Made by a program: the position numbers and the translations under genes | In this document: positions 1 to 6,653 of the stretch, piece after piece | How positions within the stretch are numbered: the first letter of the stretch is position 1 | How the letters are laid out: each line of letters starts with the position of its first letter | The notes under the pieces: generated by a model | What the model was told of the DNA's origin: nothing | What the model saw: only the letters and a program-made list of their open reading frames with translations | The model's database searches: none | From: an uncultured Lachnospiraceae bacterium | GTDB taxonomy: Bacteria > Bacillota > Clostridia > Lachnospirales > Lachnospiraceae | Assembly: GCA_934418055.1 (NCBI GenBank) | Contig: CAKRWX010000056.1 | Span: forward strand, 1-11,204 | Direction: 5' to 3' | Length of the DNA: 11,204 nucleotides

Positions 1-852
1 GGTAACCCGGCAAAGATCGCAACCGGCGCTGCGAAGCCAACCACCGATGTTCGTAAGATCATGATGGCTGATTACTGTACCCAGTTCGTAATCAACACTC
101 CATACTTCAAAGAGGGATTCTCTTATCAGACTGGTGTCGGCGGCGCATCCATCGCTTCCACCATTTCTCTGGGCAAGATCATGGAAGAGAGAGGAATCCA
201 CATGGGCTTAGGCCTTGGCGGTATCACCACTCCTATGTGCAACCTGTTAGAGAAAGGTCTGGTTAAGACTTTAGTTGATACACAGGATTTTGATATGGGC
301 GCAATCGAGTCCATCAAGAAGAATCCAAACCACATCGAGATCTCCGCATCCGAGTACGCAAACCCATTTAACAAGGGCGCTTATGTCAATAAGCTGGATT
401 TCGTTATCCTGGCTGCTCTGGAAGTTGACGTTAACTTTAACTGTAACGTAGTAGTAGGTTCCGACGGTATGATCACTGGCGCTCAGGGTGGACATCCTGA
501 TACAGCAGCAGGTGCAAAATGTACCATCGTGATTGCACCACTGTTACAGGGACGTATTCCTGCAATCTGTACCAACGTTACTACCGTTACCACACCTGGC
601 GACAGCGTAGACGTTGTCATCACAGACTACGGTATTGCCATCAACCCGAAGAGACAGGATCTGATCGAGTGCATGAAGGATGTAAAACTTCCATTCTGCA
701 CCATCGAAGAGCTGCGTGATAAGGCTTACTCCATCGTAGGCGAGCCTGATCCGGTACAGTTCGGCGACAGAGTCGTTGGTATCATCGAGGGCCGTGATGG
801 CACCATCATGGACGTAGTAAGAGAGATCAAGCCTTACGAGTTCAAAGACTGA
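1..852 (+). CDS. citF: Citrate lyase alpha subunit, C-terminal part (5' truncated)
   Basis: The reading frame is open from base 1, so the gene begins upstream; 283 residues are visible of a family usually near 510. CitF is the citrate:acetyl-ACP transferase subunit of the cytoplasmic citrate lyase complex (CitD acyl carrier, CitE lyase, CitF transferase), which splits citrate into acetate and oxaloacetate during anaerobic citrate use. Family-typical stretches include the glycine-rich GVGGASIAS, EISASEYANPF, AGAKCTIVIAPLLQGRIPAI and GDSVDVVITDYGIAINP, the last two characteristic of the CoA-transferase-like fold. The C-terminus ends normally with TGA at 850-852, so truncation is only by the window edge. 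The in-frame ATG pair at 61-66 is internal and not a start, because conserved-looking sequence continues upstream of it. The downstream citrate carrier supports the assignment. citC, citD and citE would be expected upstream, outside the window. Confidence 0.95.
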   Translation, partial: GNPAKIATGAAKPTTDVRKIMMADYCTQFVINTPYFKEGFSYQTGVGGASIASTISLGKIMEERGIHMGLGLGGITTPMCNLLEKGLVKTLVDTQDFDMGAIESIKKNPNHIEISASEYANPFNKGAYVNKLDFVILAALEVDVNFNCNVVVGSDGMITGAQGGHPDTAAGAKCTIVIAPLLQGRIPAICTNVTTVTTPGDSVDVVITDYGIAINPKRQDLIECMKDVKLPFCTIEELRDKAYSIVGEPDPVQFGDRVVGIIEGRDGTIMDVVREIKPYEFKD

Positions 853-864
853 TTTTAGAAATGT

Positions 865-906
865 ATCTGCCTGCGGCGGTGTCTGAACTGCCGCAGCGCA
901 GCAGAT
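865..906 (+). other. Strong intercistronic RNA hairpin, no U-tract
   Basis: ATCTGC (865-870) plus CTGCGGCGGT (871-880) pair with ACTGCCGCAG (887-896) and GCAGAT (901-906), around the six-base loop GTCTGA and with a four-base bulge CGCA at 897-900. That makes 16 base pairs with one G-U. It starts 12 nt after the citF stop codon, but no run of T follows, so it is not a standard rho-independent terminator. A 3'-end-stabilising or partial attenuating hairpin that lowers carrier expression relative to citF is the likeliest role (inference). Confidence 0.6.
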
Positions 907-978
907 CAGCTGTCTAGGGCTGAGTGAGTTTTACGATATTTACCGGGCGAATTGGGAAGCGCTGGGTCAATATACAAA

Positions 979-1006
979 CGTAACTGCGAAAGGGAAGCAT
1001 GTTACG
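979..1006 (+). other. Predicted leader hairpin upstream of the citrate carrier
   Basis: CGTAACTGC (979-987) pairs with GCA (997-999) and GTTACG (1001-1006), with a single bulged T at 1000 and the purine-rich loop GAAAGGGAA. That is nine pairs in all. It lies between the stronger hairpin at 865-906 and the ribosome binding site. Function is unknown. Confidence 0.4.
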
Positions 1007-1071
1007 GACAAACTAAGGGGTGGGGACCTCTGGTTTGAAAATACAATACAATCTTATATTGGAGGTAAAGT

Positions 1072-2469
1072 ATGTCAGAAGTATTAGTAGGTATTCTGGG
1101 TTTTCTCTGCATCGTAGCCATCGTAGTTACCCTGTTTAAGAGCAAAACCATGCCAAGTATGGCATTCATCATTTTCCCGTCTATCCTGGCACTGATCCTG
1201 ATCGCTGGTGGTTACTACACCATCGATGAGGTTGGTAAGCTGATTAAGGGTGGTTTCGGAAGTACAGGATCAACAGCAGCGCTGTTTGTATTCTCCGTAC
1301 TGTTCTTCGGTATCATGACAGATGCCGGAATGTTTGATGTAATCATCAACAAGTTAATGAAGTATGTAGGTGATAATGTTATCGGTGTAACCGTTATGAC
1401 AGCAATCATCGCCCTGATCGGACATCTGGACGGCGGCGGCGCTTCCACATTCCTGATCGTTGTTCCAGCTATGTTACCTGTATATCAGAAGATGCATATG
1501 CGTCCATCTACTCTGTTAAGAGTTGCCGTTCTGGCAATGGGTGTTTTAAACCTGATGCCATGGGCAGGTCCTACCATGAGAGCTGCTTCCGTACTTGGTA
1601 TTGAGGCAGGCCAGTTATGGGGCAGACTGATCCCGGTTCAGATTTTCGGTATCGTTCTGTGTCTGGCACATGCTGTTTTAGCAGGTGTTCAGGAGAAGAA
1701 GAGAGGCGCTGGTCTTCACGGTAAACTGGCTCAGGAGGCTGGTACCGCAGGAGCAGCAGTAGAGGAGCAGCAGAAGGAAGCAAACGAGTTTGCAAGACCA
1801 AAACTGTTTGCATTCAACATTTGCTTAACTATCGCAGTTATCGCTATGCTGGTTTGGGATAAGTTCCCGAGCTACTTCCCATTCATGCTTGGCGTTGCAG
1901 CAGCTCTGTTAGTAAACTACACACCAATCAAGCTTCAGAAGAAGATGATCAACCGTCACGCAGGCCCAGCTCTGATGATGTGCTCCACTCTGATGGGTGC
2001 AGCAGTCCTGATGGGTATCCTGGTATACGGCTTCAACGCAAATGGCGCTGCAGCAATCGCAAAACCAGGTGTCGAGATGGCAAAAACTTCTGTAGTAACC
2101 AACATGGCACAGATCATTTCCATGGTTATGCCAGCAGCTTTAGGACAGCATCTGCCACTGGTAATCGGTGTTCTTTCCGTACCGTTAGCACTGTGCTTCG
2201 ATACTGACTCCTACTTCTATGGTATGCTTCCAGTTATGATCGCAATCGGTGCTTCTTTCGGTGTAGAAGCTTACCCAATCGCAATCGCTATGGTTGTCTG
2301 CCGTAACTGCGCAACCTTCATCAGCCCAATGGTACCTGCTACACTGCTTGGTATCGGTCTGGCAGATGTGGATATCAAAGACCATATCAAATGTTCTTTC
2401 GGATATGTATGGGGCTTCTCCATTATCTGTATGATCTTTGCTGCGATCATCGGCCTTATGCCATTATAA
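1072..2469 (+). CDS. CitMHS-family citrate carrier
   Basis: A 465-residue, very hydrophobic protein with about 11-13 predicted membrane segments and a hydrophilic, Glu/Gln-rich cytoplasmic-type loop around residues 206-243. The pattern matches the CitMHS family (citrate-metal:H+ symporters such as B. subtilis CitM and CitH, about 430 residues). Visible family-like stretches are GHLDGGGASTFLI (117-129), FDTDSYFYGMLPV (376-388) and SPMVPATLLGIGL (418-430) followed by ADVDIKDH. The expected role is proton-coupled uptake of citrate, often complexed with Mg2+ or another divalent metal; which metal cannot be read from the sequence. The ATG at 1072 has GGAGG six bases upstream. The gene follows citF directly and is closed by a terminator at 2485-2523, so it is probably the last gene of the citrate fermentation unit. 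Another dicarboxylate or tricarboxylate substrate is possible, but citF next door favours citrate. Confidence 0.88.
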   Translation: MSEVLVGILGFLCIVAIVVTLFKSKTMPSMAFIIFPSILALILIAGGYYTIDEVGKLIKGGFGSTGSTAALFVFSVLFFGIMTDAGMFDVIINKLMKYVGDNVIGVTVMTAIIALIGHLDGGGASTFLIVVPAMLPVYQKMHMRPSTLLRVAVLAMGVLNLMPWAGPTMRAASVLGIEAGQLWGRLIPVQIFGIVLCLAHAVLAGVQEKKRGAGLHGKLAQEAGTAGAAVEEQQKEANEFARPKLFAFNICLTIAVIAMLVWDKFPSYFPFMLGVAAALLVNYTPIKLQKKMINRHAGPALMMCSTLMGAAVLMGILVYGFNANGAAAIAKPGVEMAKTSVVTNMAQIISMVMPAALGQHLPLVIGVLSVPLALCFDTDSYFYGMLPVMIAIGASFGVEAYPIAIAMVVCRNCATFISPMVPATLLGIGLADVDIKDHIKCSFGYVWGFSIICMIFAAIIGLMPL

Positions 2470-2484
2470 TTTCATAGTTACAAC

Positions 2485-2523
2485 AAAGCCTGAGGTTTTC
2501 GGACCTTGGGCTTTTTGTTTTTA
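2485..2523 (+). terminator. Rho-independent terminator of the citrate unit
   Basis: AAAGCCTGAGGT (2485-2496) pairs with ACCTTGGGCTTT (2503-2514): twelve continuous pairs including two G-U, with loop TTTCGG. It is followed by the T-rich tract TTGTTTTT and more T/A beyond. It begins 15 nt after the carrier stop codon and separates the citrate genes from the promoter at 2567. Confidence 0.93.
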
Positions 2524-2566
2524 TAATTTTTTAATAGGATCGACAAAATTCCAGCCGGGCTTTCCA

Positions 2567-2595
2567 TTGCCAGTATGCCAAAACTGTGATATACT
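2567..2595 (+). promoter_or_regulatory. Sigma-A-type extended -10 promoter for the cda region
   Basis: TTGCCA at 2567-2572 (5 of 6 to the -35 consensus) and TATACT at 2590-2595 (5 of 6) are exactly 17 bp apart. TG at 2587-2588 lies one base before the -10 hexamer, forming an extended -10 element. It sits just after the terminator at 2485-2523. Transcription would start near 2602 and give a leader of about 120 nt before the 138-residue ORF. Confidence 0.72.
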
Positions 2596-2612
2596 AAATT
2601 GATATGATACCA

Positions 2613-2677
2613 GGGTCAAAAAGTCAGAAGGTTGACACGCGGGCCTGCCTGCAGGAAAGTTTTTGACTGTGTGACCC
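2613..2677 (+). repeat. Two-tier inverted repeat in the 5' leader
   Basis: GGGTCA (2613-2618) and AGTCA (2622-2626) are mirrored by TGACT (2664-2668) and TGACCC (2672-2677). The spacers between the two tiers are symmetrical three-base AAA and GTG. The 37-nt core contains the perfect palindrome CCTGCAGG (2648-2655). The element starts about 10 nt after the predicted transcription start, so it would be at the very 5' end of the mRNA. It could be an RNA structure, a dispersed intergenic repeat or a dimeric protein operator; the sequence does not decide. Confidence 0.6.
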
Positions 2678-2724
2678 AAACAACCCGGCCAGAGATCTTT
2701 TAAACGTGCATAAGGAGTGTATTT

Positions 2725-3141
2725 ATGCTGAATGAAGACAAGATAAAGCTGATGACCAGTATTTCCATGTTGGAGAAAAAAGAGGGAAAGTATCTTTTCC
2801 CTGTGAGACAGTATTTTCGCAGTGACTACATCGGAAAGAATCTCCTGAAAGCCCTGATCGGCTATACGTTCTGCTGGATTCTGGGAGGTACCCTGCTATT
2901 GTTGTACCGGGCAGAAGACCTGTTTTCCATATTGGATTTTGAGCAGATAAGGGGTGGCGCGCTTTGGGCGGCAGCGGCCTACATTCTGGGTCTGGTGCTG
3001 TACCTGATCATTGCGTATGTGGTCTATGCAGGACGTTATGAGCATGGAGTCCGCGGAATGAAGGTATATGTATCGAAGTTAAAACGTCTGGATAAGCGGT
3101 ACGAGTTTCAGAACCGGACGAAAGAAATGGGCAGGAGGTAA
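2725..3141 (+). CDS. Uncharacterised two-helix membrane protein upstream of cdaA
   Basis: A 138-residue protein I do not recognise as a named family. It has a charged N-terminal stretch (1-40), two predicted membrane helices near residues 43-61 and 79-101 joined by a short acidic segment (RAEDLF), and a basic C-terminal tail from about 104 (rich in Lys and Arg). By the positive-inside rule, both ends are probably cytoplasmic. Start ATG 2725 has AAGGAG at 2712-2717, seven bases upstream. It is the first gene after the promoter at 2567, and the next ORF follows after 6 nt with AGGAGG embedded around its stop codon, implying co-translation with it. A helper of the neighbouring membrane protein or of the CdaA/CdaR complex is conceivable but unproven. 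Confidence 0.82.
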   Translation: MLNEDKIKLMTSISMLEKKEGKYLFPVRQYFRSDYIGKNLLKALIGYTFCWILGGTLLLLYRAEDLFSILDFEQIRGGALWAAAAYILGLVLYLIIAYVVYAGRYEHGVRGMKVYVSKLKRLDKRYEFQNRTKEMGRR

Positions 3142-3147
3142 CCGACC

Positions 3148-4110
3148 ATGATCGCGCTTTTGGTGTTAAAGGAAAAATTAAAACAGTTTTACAGCAAATA
3201 CAGCATATATGTGACACTGGCGGTAAAGTTTCTGCTTGGATGTCTGACCTTTGCCCTGATCAGTGGTAATATCGGCTTTATGGCAAAATTAAACAGTCCG
3301 GTGATCCTGATGGGCCTGGCGGTGGTGTGTGCGTTCCTTCCATATGGAGTGATCGTATGTCTGGCTGCAGTAGTGGTGCTTGCCCATTTGAGCAGTGTGT
3401 CATTGGAGCTGACCCTGATTCTGGCGGTATGTTTCCTGATCATTGCGATTTTGTATTATGGATTTCAGCCTGGGGACAGTTGTCTGCTGCTGCTGACTCC
3501 GATTTTTTATCATTTCAAGATTCCATATGCCATTCCGCTTTTAGTGGGACTTTCCGGAAAACCGGTGTCTGCGGTTCCTGTGGGCTGTGGAACATTTGTG
3601 TATTATACCCTTTTGTATGTAAAGCAGAATGCAGGGATTTTGACGAATGACGCATCCATGGATATCACCCAGAAGTATGTGCAGATCATGAAGAGCCTGA
3701 TGTTTAACCGTCTGATGCTGGCGATGATCGCAGCATCCCTGGTCAGTGTGATCGTGGTCTATCTGATCCGGCGTTTGTCAGTGGATTATGCCTGGATCAT
3801 TGCAATCGTGGCAGGTGCGGTGGCTCAGCTGGCGGTCGTGTTTATCGGTGATTTTGTTTTTGATGTATCTGTGCCGATCCTCCAGCTTCTGATCGGAACG
3901 CTGGTTTCCATGGCCATTGCGGGGATTTACAATTTCATGATCTTTTCGGTGGATTACACCCGAACTGAATATACACAGTTTGAAGATGACGATTATTATT
4001 ATTATGTAAAAGCGGTTCCGAAGATGAATATTGCCGCACCAGATGTGAAGGTGCAGAAGATCAACAGCACCAAAACACGGCGTCCGGCAGTAAAAGAAGA
4101 AAACAAATGA
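3148..4110 (+). CDS. Uncharacterised polytopic membrane protein upstream of cdaA
   Basis: A 320-residue protein with roughly 8-10 hydrophobic segments between residues 20 and 268. A cytoplasmic-type tail of about 50 residues follows. The tail begins with an unusual acidic-aromatic cluster, FEDDDYYYYVKAVPK (278-292), and ends rich in Lys/Arg/Thr. No transporter or enzyme motif that I know is apparent; PxxYHFKIPYAIP-like proline segments (117-130) and a GCGTF turn lie between helices. AGGAGG at 3133-3138 precedes the ATG by nine bases and overlaps the end of the preceding gene. cdaA starts 31 nt after its stop. Position suggests a role linked to CdaA/CdaR at the membrane, for example in osmotic or envelope sensing, but this is inference. 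It might instead be an unrelated permease-like protein sharing the transcript. Confidence 0.85.
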   Translation: MIALLVLKEKLKQFYSKYSIYVTLAVKFLLGCLTFALISGNIGFMAKLNSPVILMGLAVVCAFLPYGVIVCLAAVVVLAHLSSVSLELTLILAVCFLIIAILYYGFQPGDSCLLLLTPIFYHFKIPYAIPLLVGLSGKPVSAVPVGCGTFVYYTLLYVKQNAGILTNDASMDITQKYVQIMKSLMFNRLMLAMIAASLVSVIVVYLIRRLSVDYAWIIAIVAGAVAQLAVVFIGDFVFDVSVPILQLLIGTLVSMAIAGIYNFMIFSVDYTRTEYTQFEDDDYYYYVKAVPKMNIAAPDVKVQKINSTKTRRPAVKEENK

Positions 4111-4141
4111 AACGAAGATAGAAGATTAGGGAGGTGAGGAC

Positions 4142-5017
4142 ATGTCAGATTTTCTGGGTACATTGTATGCGTGGATTTCTTTTGTACCGAAGATCACCAA
4201 AACCAATGTATTGGAGATCGTGATACTTGCGTTTGTGATCTATGAGATCATGGTATGGATCAAGAATACCAGGGCATGGACTCTGTTAAAGGGAATTGTG
4301 GTGATCCTGGCATTTGCAGTGATGGCATGGATCTTAAAATTATATACAATTTTGTGGATTCTGGAAAAGACAGCGCTGATCGCTACGACAGCTATCGTGA
4401 TCATATTCCAGCCGGAATTGCGAAAAGCACTGGAGCAGCTGGGAAGCAAGAACCTGATTTCCGGTATTTTTTCCTTTGAAGGGAATCGTCCAAGTGACAG
4501 TGCTTTTACAGAGAAAACCATCAGTGAATTAGTCCGCGCTTCTGTGGAAATGGGAAAAGCGAAAACAGGCGCTCTGATGGTAATTGAACGGGAAGTGTCC
4601 TTAAAAGATATTGAGAGGACGGGAATTGAGATTGACGGTCTGGTGACAAGCCAGCTTCTGATCAATATTTTTGAACACAATACGCCTCTTCATGACGGTG
4701 CGGTAGTGATCCGCGGCAACCGTGTGGTGGCAGCTACCTGCTATCTTCCTTTGTCAGATAATACCAGTATCAGCAAAGACTTAGGAACCAGACACCGGGC
4801 GGCTGTAGGCGTCAGCGAGGTGACCGACAGTCTGACTATCGTGGTATCTGAGGAGACCGGAAGGATCTCTCTGGCGGAGAATGGCAAGCTGACAAAGATT
4901 GTGGATGCGGATGCTTTAAACAAGGCGTTATCCAGAGATGCCGCTTCGGAGGAGCAGGGCAACAGGTTCAGAATTTGGAAGGGAAGGCTGAAGGATGAAA
5001 GAAAGGCTGACAAATAA
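4142..5017 (+). CDS. cdaA: Membrane diadenylate cyclase CdaA
   Basis: Condenses two ATP into cyclic di-AMP, the messenger controlling potassium/osmolyte balance and cell-wall homeostasis in Firmicutes. The 291-residue length fits CdaA (about 270-280). About three N-terminal membrane helices (roughly residues 24-40, 50-65, 68-90) are followed by the FQPELR linker (89-94) and the DAC (DisA_N) domain from about 125. Catalytic signatures are intact: GALMVIE (143-149), HDGAVV with DGA at 185-187, and GTRHRAAVG with RHR at 217-219. The ATG at 4142 has GGAGG at 4130-4134, seven bases away. The gene overlaps cdaR by 23 nt, as expected for a coupled regulator. Two membrane proteins of unknown role lie just upstream, and no terminator separates them. 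A C-terminal extension after about 265 is charged and probably flexible. Confidence 0.96.
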   Translation: MSDFLGTLYAWISFVPKITKTNVLEIVILAFVIYEIMVWIKNTRAWTLLKGIVVILAFAVMAWILKLYTILWILEKTALIATTAIVIIFQPELRKALEQLGSKNLISGIFSFEGNRPSDSAFTEKTISELVRASVEMGKAKTGALMVIEREVSLKDIERTGIEIDGLVTSQLLINIFEHNTPLHDGAVVIRGNRVVAATCYLPLSDNTSISKDLGTRHRAAVGVSEVTDSLTIVVSEETGRISLAENGKLTKIVDADALNKALSRDAASEEQGNRFRIWKGRLKDERKADK

Positions 5018-6305
5018 TCTGGGACTGAAGATCCTGGCGGTAGTGATTGCGGTATTTATGTGGCTGATTATGGTCAATGTATCCAACCCTCTGGTTACCG
5101 ACAGCCAGGAGGTGACGGTAGATATGATCAATGCGGATGTGTTAGAGAAGTCTAACCTGACCTACGAGATCATAGGCAAAAAGACTGTGACCATCAGCTA
5201 TGAAGTCCGGATCAGAGACCGGTATCGGATTTCAGCCAGTGATTTTTATGTTTACGCAGATCTGGCGGAGATGTATGATGTGACCGGATCGGTTCCAGTA
5301 AAAATTGAGATCAACAACCGGAATGTAAAAGCCATGATCGAGGGAACTCCGGTAGCAAAACCAGGAGTAGTCCGTGTGGAGACGGAACCGCTGCAGAAGA
5401 AACGATTCTATCTGACAGTGAATACCATTGGACAGGAAGAAGAGGGATATGTAACTGGTGATGTGGCTTTAAATCCAGAATATGTCTATGTAACAGGTGC
5501 AGAGTCTGTCATTGGACAGATCAGCTCTGTTGGTGTAGAATTGAATGTAGAAGGTGCAAATTCCGATATGGAAGGAACAACTCCGGTTTATTTCTATGAT
5601 GCCAACGGTAATAAGTTAAATCTGGCCGGAGAACAGGCAGAGCTGAATCTGACAGAAGTGAATTATTCGATGACGCTTCTGAAGGTGAAGAATCTGGCAC
5701 TGGATTTCCAGGTGGATGGAAAAGTAGCAGATGGATATCGGTTTACCGGTGTGGAGTGCAGCAAGAAGAGCGTTGATGTGGAAGGATTAAAATCTGCGCT
5801 GGCATCCATGAGTACGCTGACGATTCCGAAAGAATACTTAAGCATTGATGGAGCTACTTCTGATGTGCAGGTTGATGTCGATCTGAAGGAACTGCTTCCT
5901 GATAATATCACCATTGCAGGTGAGGCAGACTCGGTGGTTCATGTGACGTTAAAAGTGGAGCAGCTGAAGAAACGGACGATTTCTTATAATGTCCTGAATG
6001 TGAAATTCGAGGGAGAACGGGAAAATTATTCCTATTCCTTTGATGCAGATCATGTGATGCTGGAGATCCAGGGGCTGGAAGAGGATCTGGACCGTCTGCA
6101 GGAGAATGACATTGAGCTGAGTCTGGATGTCACGGAATTAGGACCAGGTGATCATCATGCTGGATTTGATATTCAGCTGGATGATGGTTATGAGCTGGTG
6201 AAATATGATCCGATCACGGTTCATGTGGTGGATAAAATGGCAGATAGTGCTGATCATACAGAGTCTTCCGGAGAAACACAGGCAGAAGGCAGAAATGAGC
6301 AGTAA
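4995..6305 (+). CDS. cdaR: CdaA regulator, YbbR-domain protein
   Basis: A 436-residue protein with one N-terminal membrane anchor (about 9-29, ending MWLIMVNVSNP) and an extracytoplasmic region of YbbR-like beta-rich repeats. By eye there are four, at about 35-120, 135-215, 230-322 and 323-415. Each begins with a hydrophobic strand such as KKRFYLTVNTIG or KKRTISYNVLNV. A polar, acidic tail follows (416-436). In characterised Firmicutes CdaR binds CdaA and modulates c-di-AMP synthesis. The ATG at 4995 lies inside the end of cdaA, with GGGAAGG at 4981-4987 as ribosome binding site, so translation is probably coupled. glmM, which commonly follows cdaR, is absent; ptsH begins 48 nt after the stop codon. 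Confidence 0.93.
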   Translation: MKERLTNNLGLKILAVVIAVFMWLIMVNVSNPLVTDSQEVTVDMINADVLEKSNLTYEIIGKKTVTISYEVRIRDRYRISASDFYVYADLAEMYDVTGSVPVKIEINNRNVKAMIEGTPVAKPGVVRVETEPLQKKRFYLTVNTIGQEEEGYVTGDVALNPEYVYVTGAESVIGQISSVGVELNVEGANSDMEGTTPVYFYDANGNKLNLAGEQAELNLTEVNYSMTLLKVKNLALDFQVDGKVADGYRFTGVECSKKSVDVEGLKSALASMSTLTIPKEYLSIDGATSDVQVDVDLKELLPDNITIAGEADSVVHVTLKVEQLKKRTISYNVLNVKFEGERENYSYSFDADHVMLEIQGLEEDLDRLQENDIELSLDVTELGPGDHHAGFDIQLDDGYELVKYDPITVHVVDKMADSADHTESSGETQAEGRNEQ

Positions 6306-6353
6306 AAATACGGAATTGTAAAAAGGCAAATCAGAAGATTGAGAGGACAGCAT

Positions 6354-6617
6354 ATGGTAAAAGCCAAAGTAGTGATCAGGAATCTGACGGGTCTTCATTT
6401 AAGACCCGCCGGGGTTCTTTGCAATAAAGCAATTTTATTCAAATCAAAGATTCATTTCCAGGTGCGGGACACCACTGCCAACGCCAAAAGCGTGTTGAGC
6501 GTGCTGGGGGCCTGTGTGAAATGTGGAGATGAGATCGAGTTCATCTGTGAGGGAGAAGATGAAAAAGAGGCCCTGGATTCCATGATCAAGGTCGTTACAG
6601 ACGGCCTGGGAGAGTAA
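6354..6617 (+). CDS. ptsH: Phosphocarrier protein HPr
   Basis: An 87-residue cytoplasmic phosphocarrier that takes phosphate from PEP via enzyme I and passes it to sugar-specific EIIA proteins. The active-site segment TGLHLRPAG places the phosphorylated histidine at residue 15 with Arg17 beside it. NAKSVLSVLG places the regulatory serine at residue 46, the target of HPr kinase in Gram-positive catabolite repression, so CcpA/HprK-type control is plausible. The ATG at 6354 is preferred to the in-frame TTG at 6339, because AGAGG at 6342-6346 is seven bases before it and the protein then has the standard length and numbering. A CxxC pair (Cys54, Cys57) just after the Ser46 region is unusual. ptsI follows after 36 nt. 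Confidence 0.95.
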   Translation: MVKAKVVIRNLTGLHLRPAGVLCNKAILFKSKIHFQVRDTTANAKSVLSVLGACVKCGDEIEFICEGEDEKEALDSMIKVVTDGLGE

Positions 6618-6653
6618 AATCAATTTTATTTTAAGTAAGGAGGAGAATGCATT

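Larger units (their letters stand above)
853..1071 (+). other. Intergenic leader between citF and the citrate carrier
   Basis: This 219-nt gap contains no credible ORF. It holds two predicted hairpins (865-906 and 979-1006) and, at its end, a strong Shine-Dalgarno GGAGG at 1061-1065, six bases before the carrier ATG. I found no convincing -35/-10 pair: the TACAAT hexamers at 1042-1047 and 1047-1052 have no matching -35 at 16-18 bp. The carrier may therefore be read through from the cit operon, with the structures adjusting mRNA stability or readthrough. I could not match it to a riboswitch class from memory. Confidence 0.6.

Noticed and set aside
61..66. ATG-ATG at 61-66 as the start of citF
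   Set aside because: The frame is open and citF-like from base 1, and there is no Shine-Dalgarno before it; the true start is upstream of the window.
2632..2660. Perfect -35 hexamer TTGACA at 2632-2637 as a second promoter
   Set aside because: At 16-18 bp spacing the only hexamers are GGAAAG, GAAAGT and AAAGTT, none like a -10, and the site lies inside the inverted repeat. The upstream TTGCCA/TATACT pair is far better.
2702..2724. A ydaO-type c-di-AMP riboswitch in the leader of the cda run
   Set aside because: The leader is only about 120 nt and lacks the conserved blocks I associate with ydaO; no c-di-AMP riboswitch can be supported by eye.
4240..4680. 146-codon reverse-strand ORF opposite cdaA
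   Set aside because: It lies entirely within the cdaA coding region and has no recognisable domain; shadow of the real gene.
6339..6353. TTG at 6339 as the start of HPr
   Set aside because: It would add five residues to a conserved-length protein and would overlap the ribosome site AGAGG. The ATG at 6354 has proper spacing and puts His15 and Ser46 at canonical numbers.
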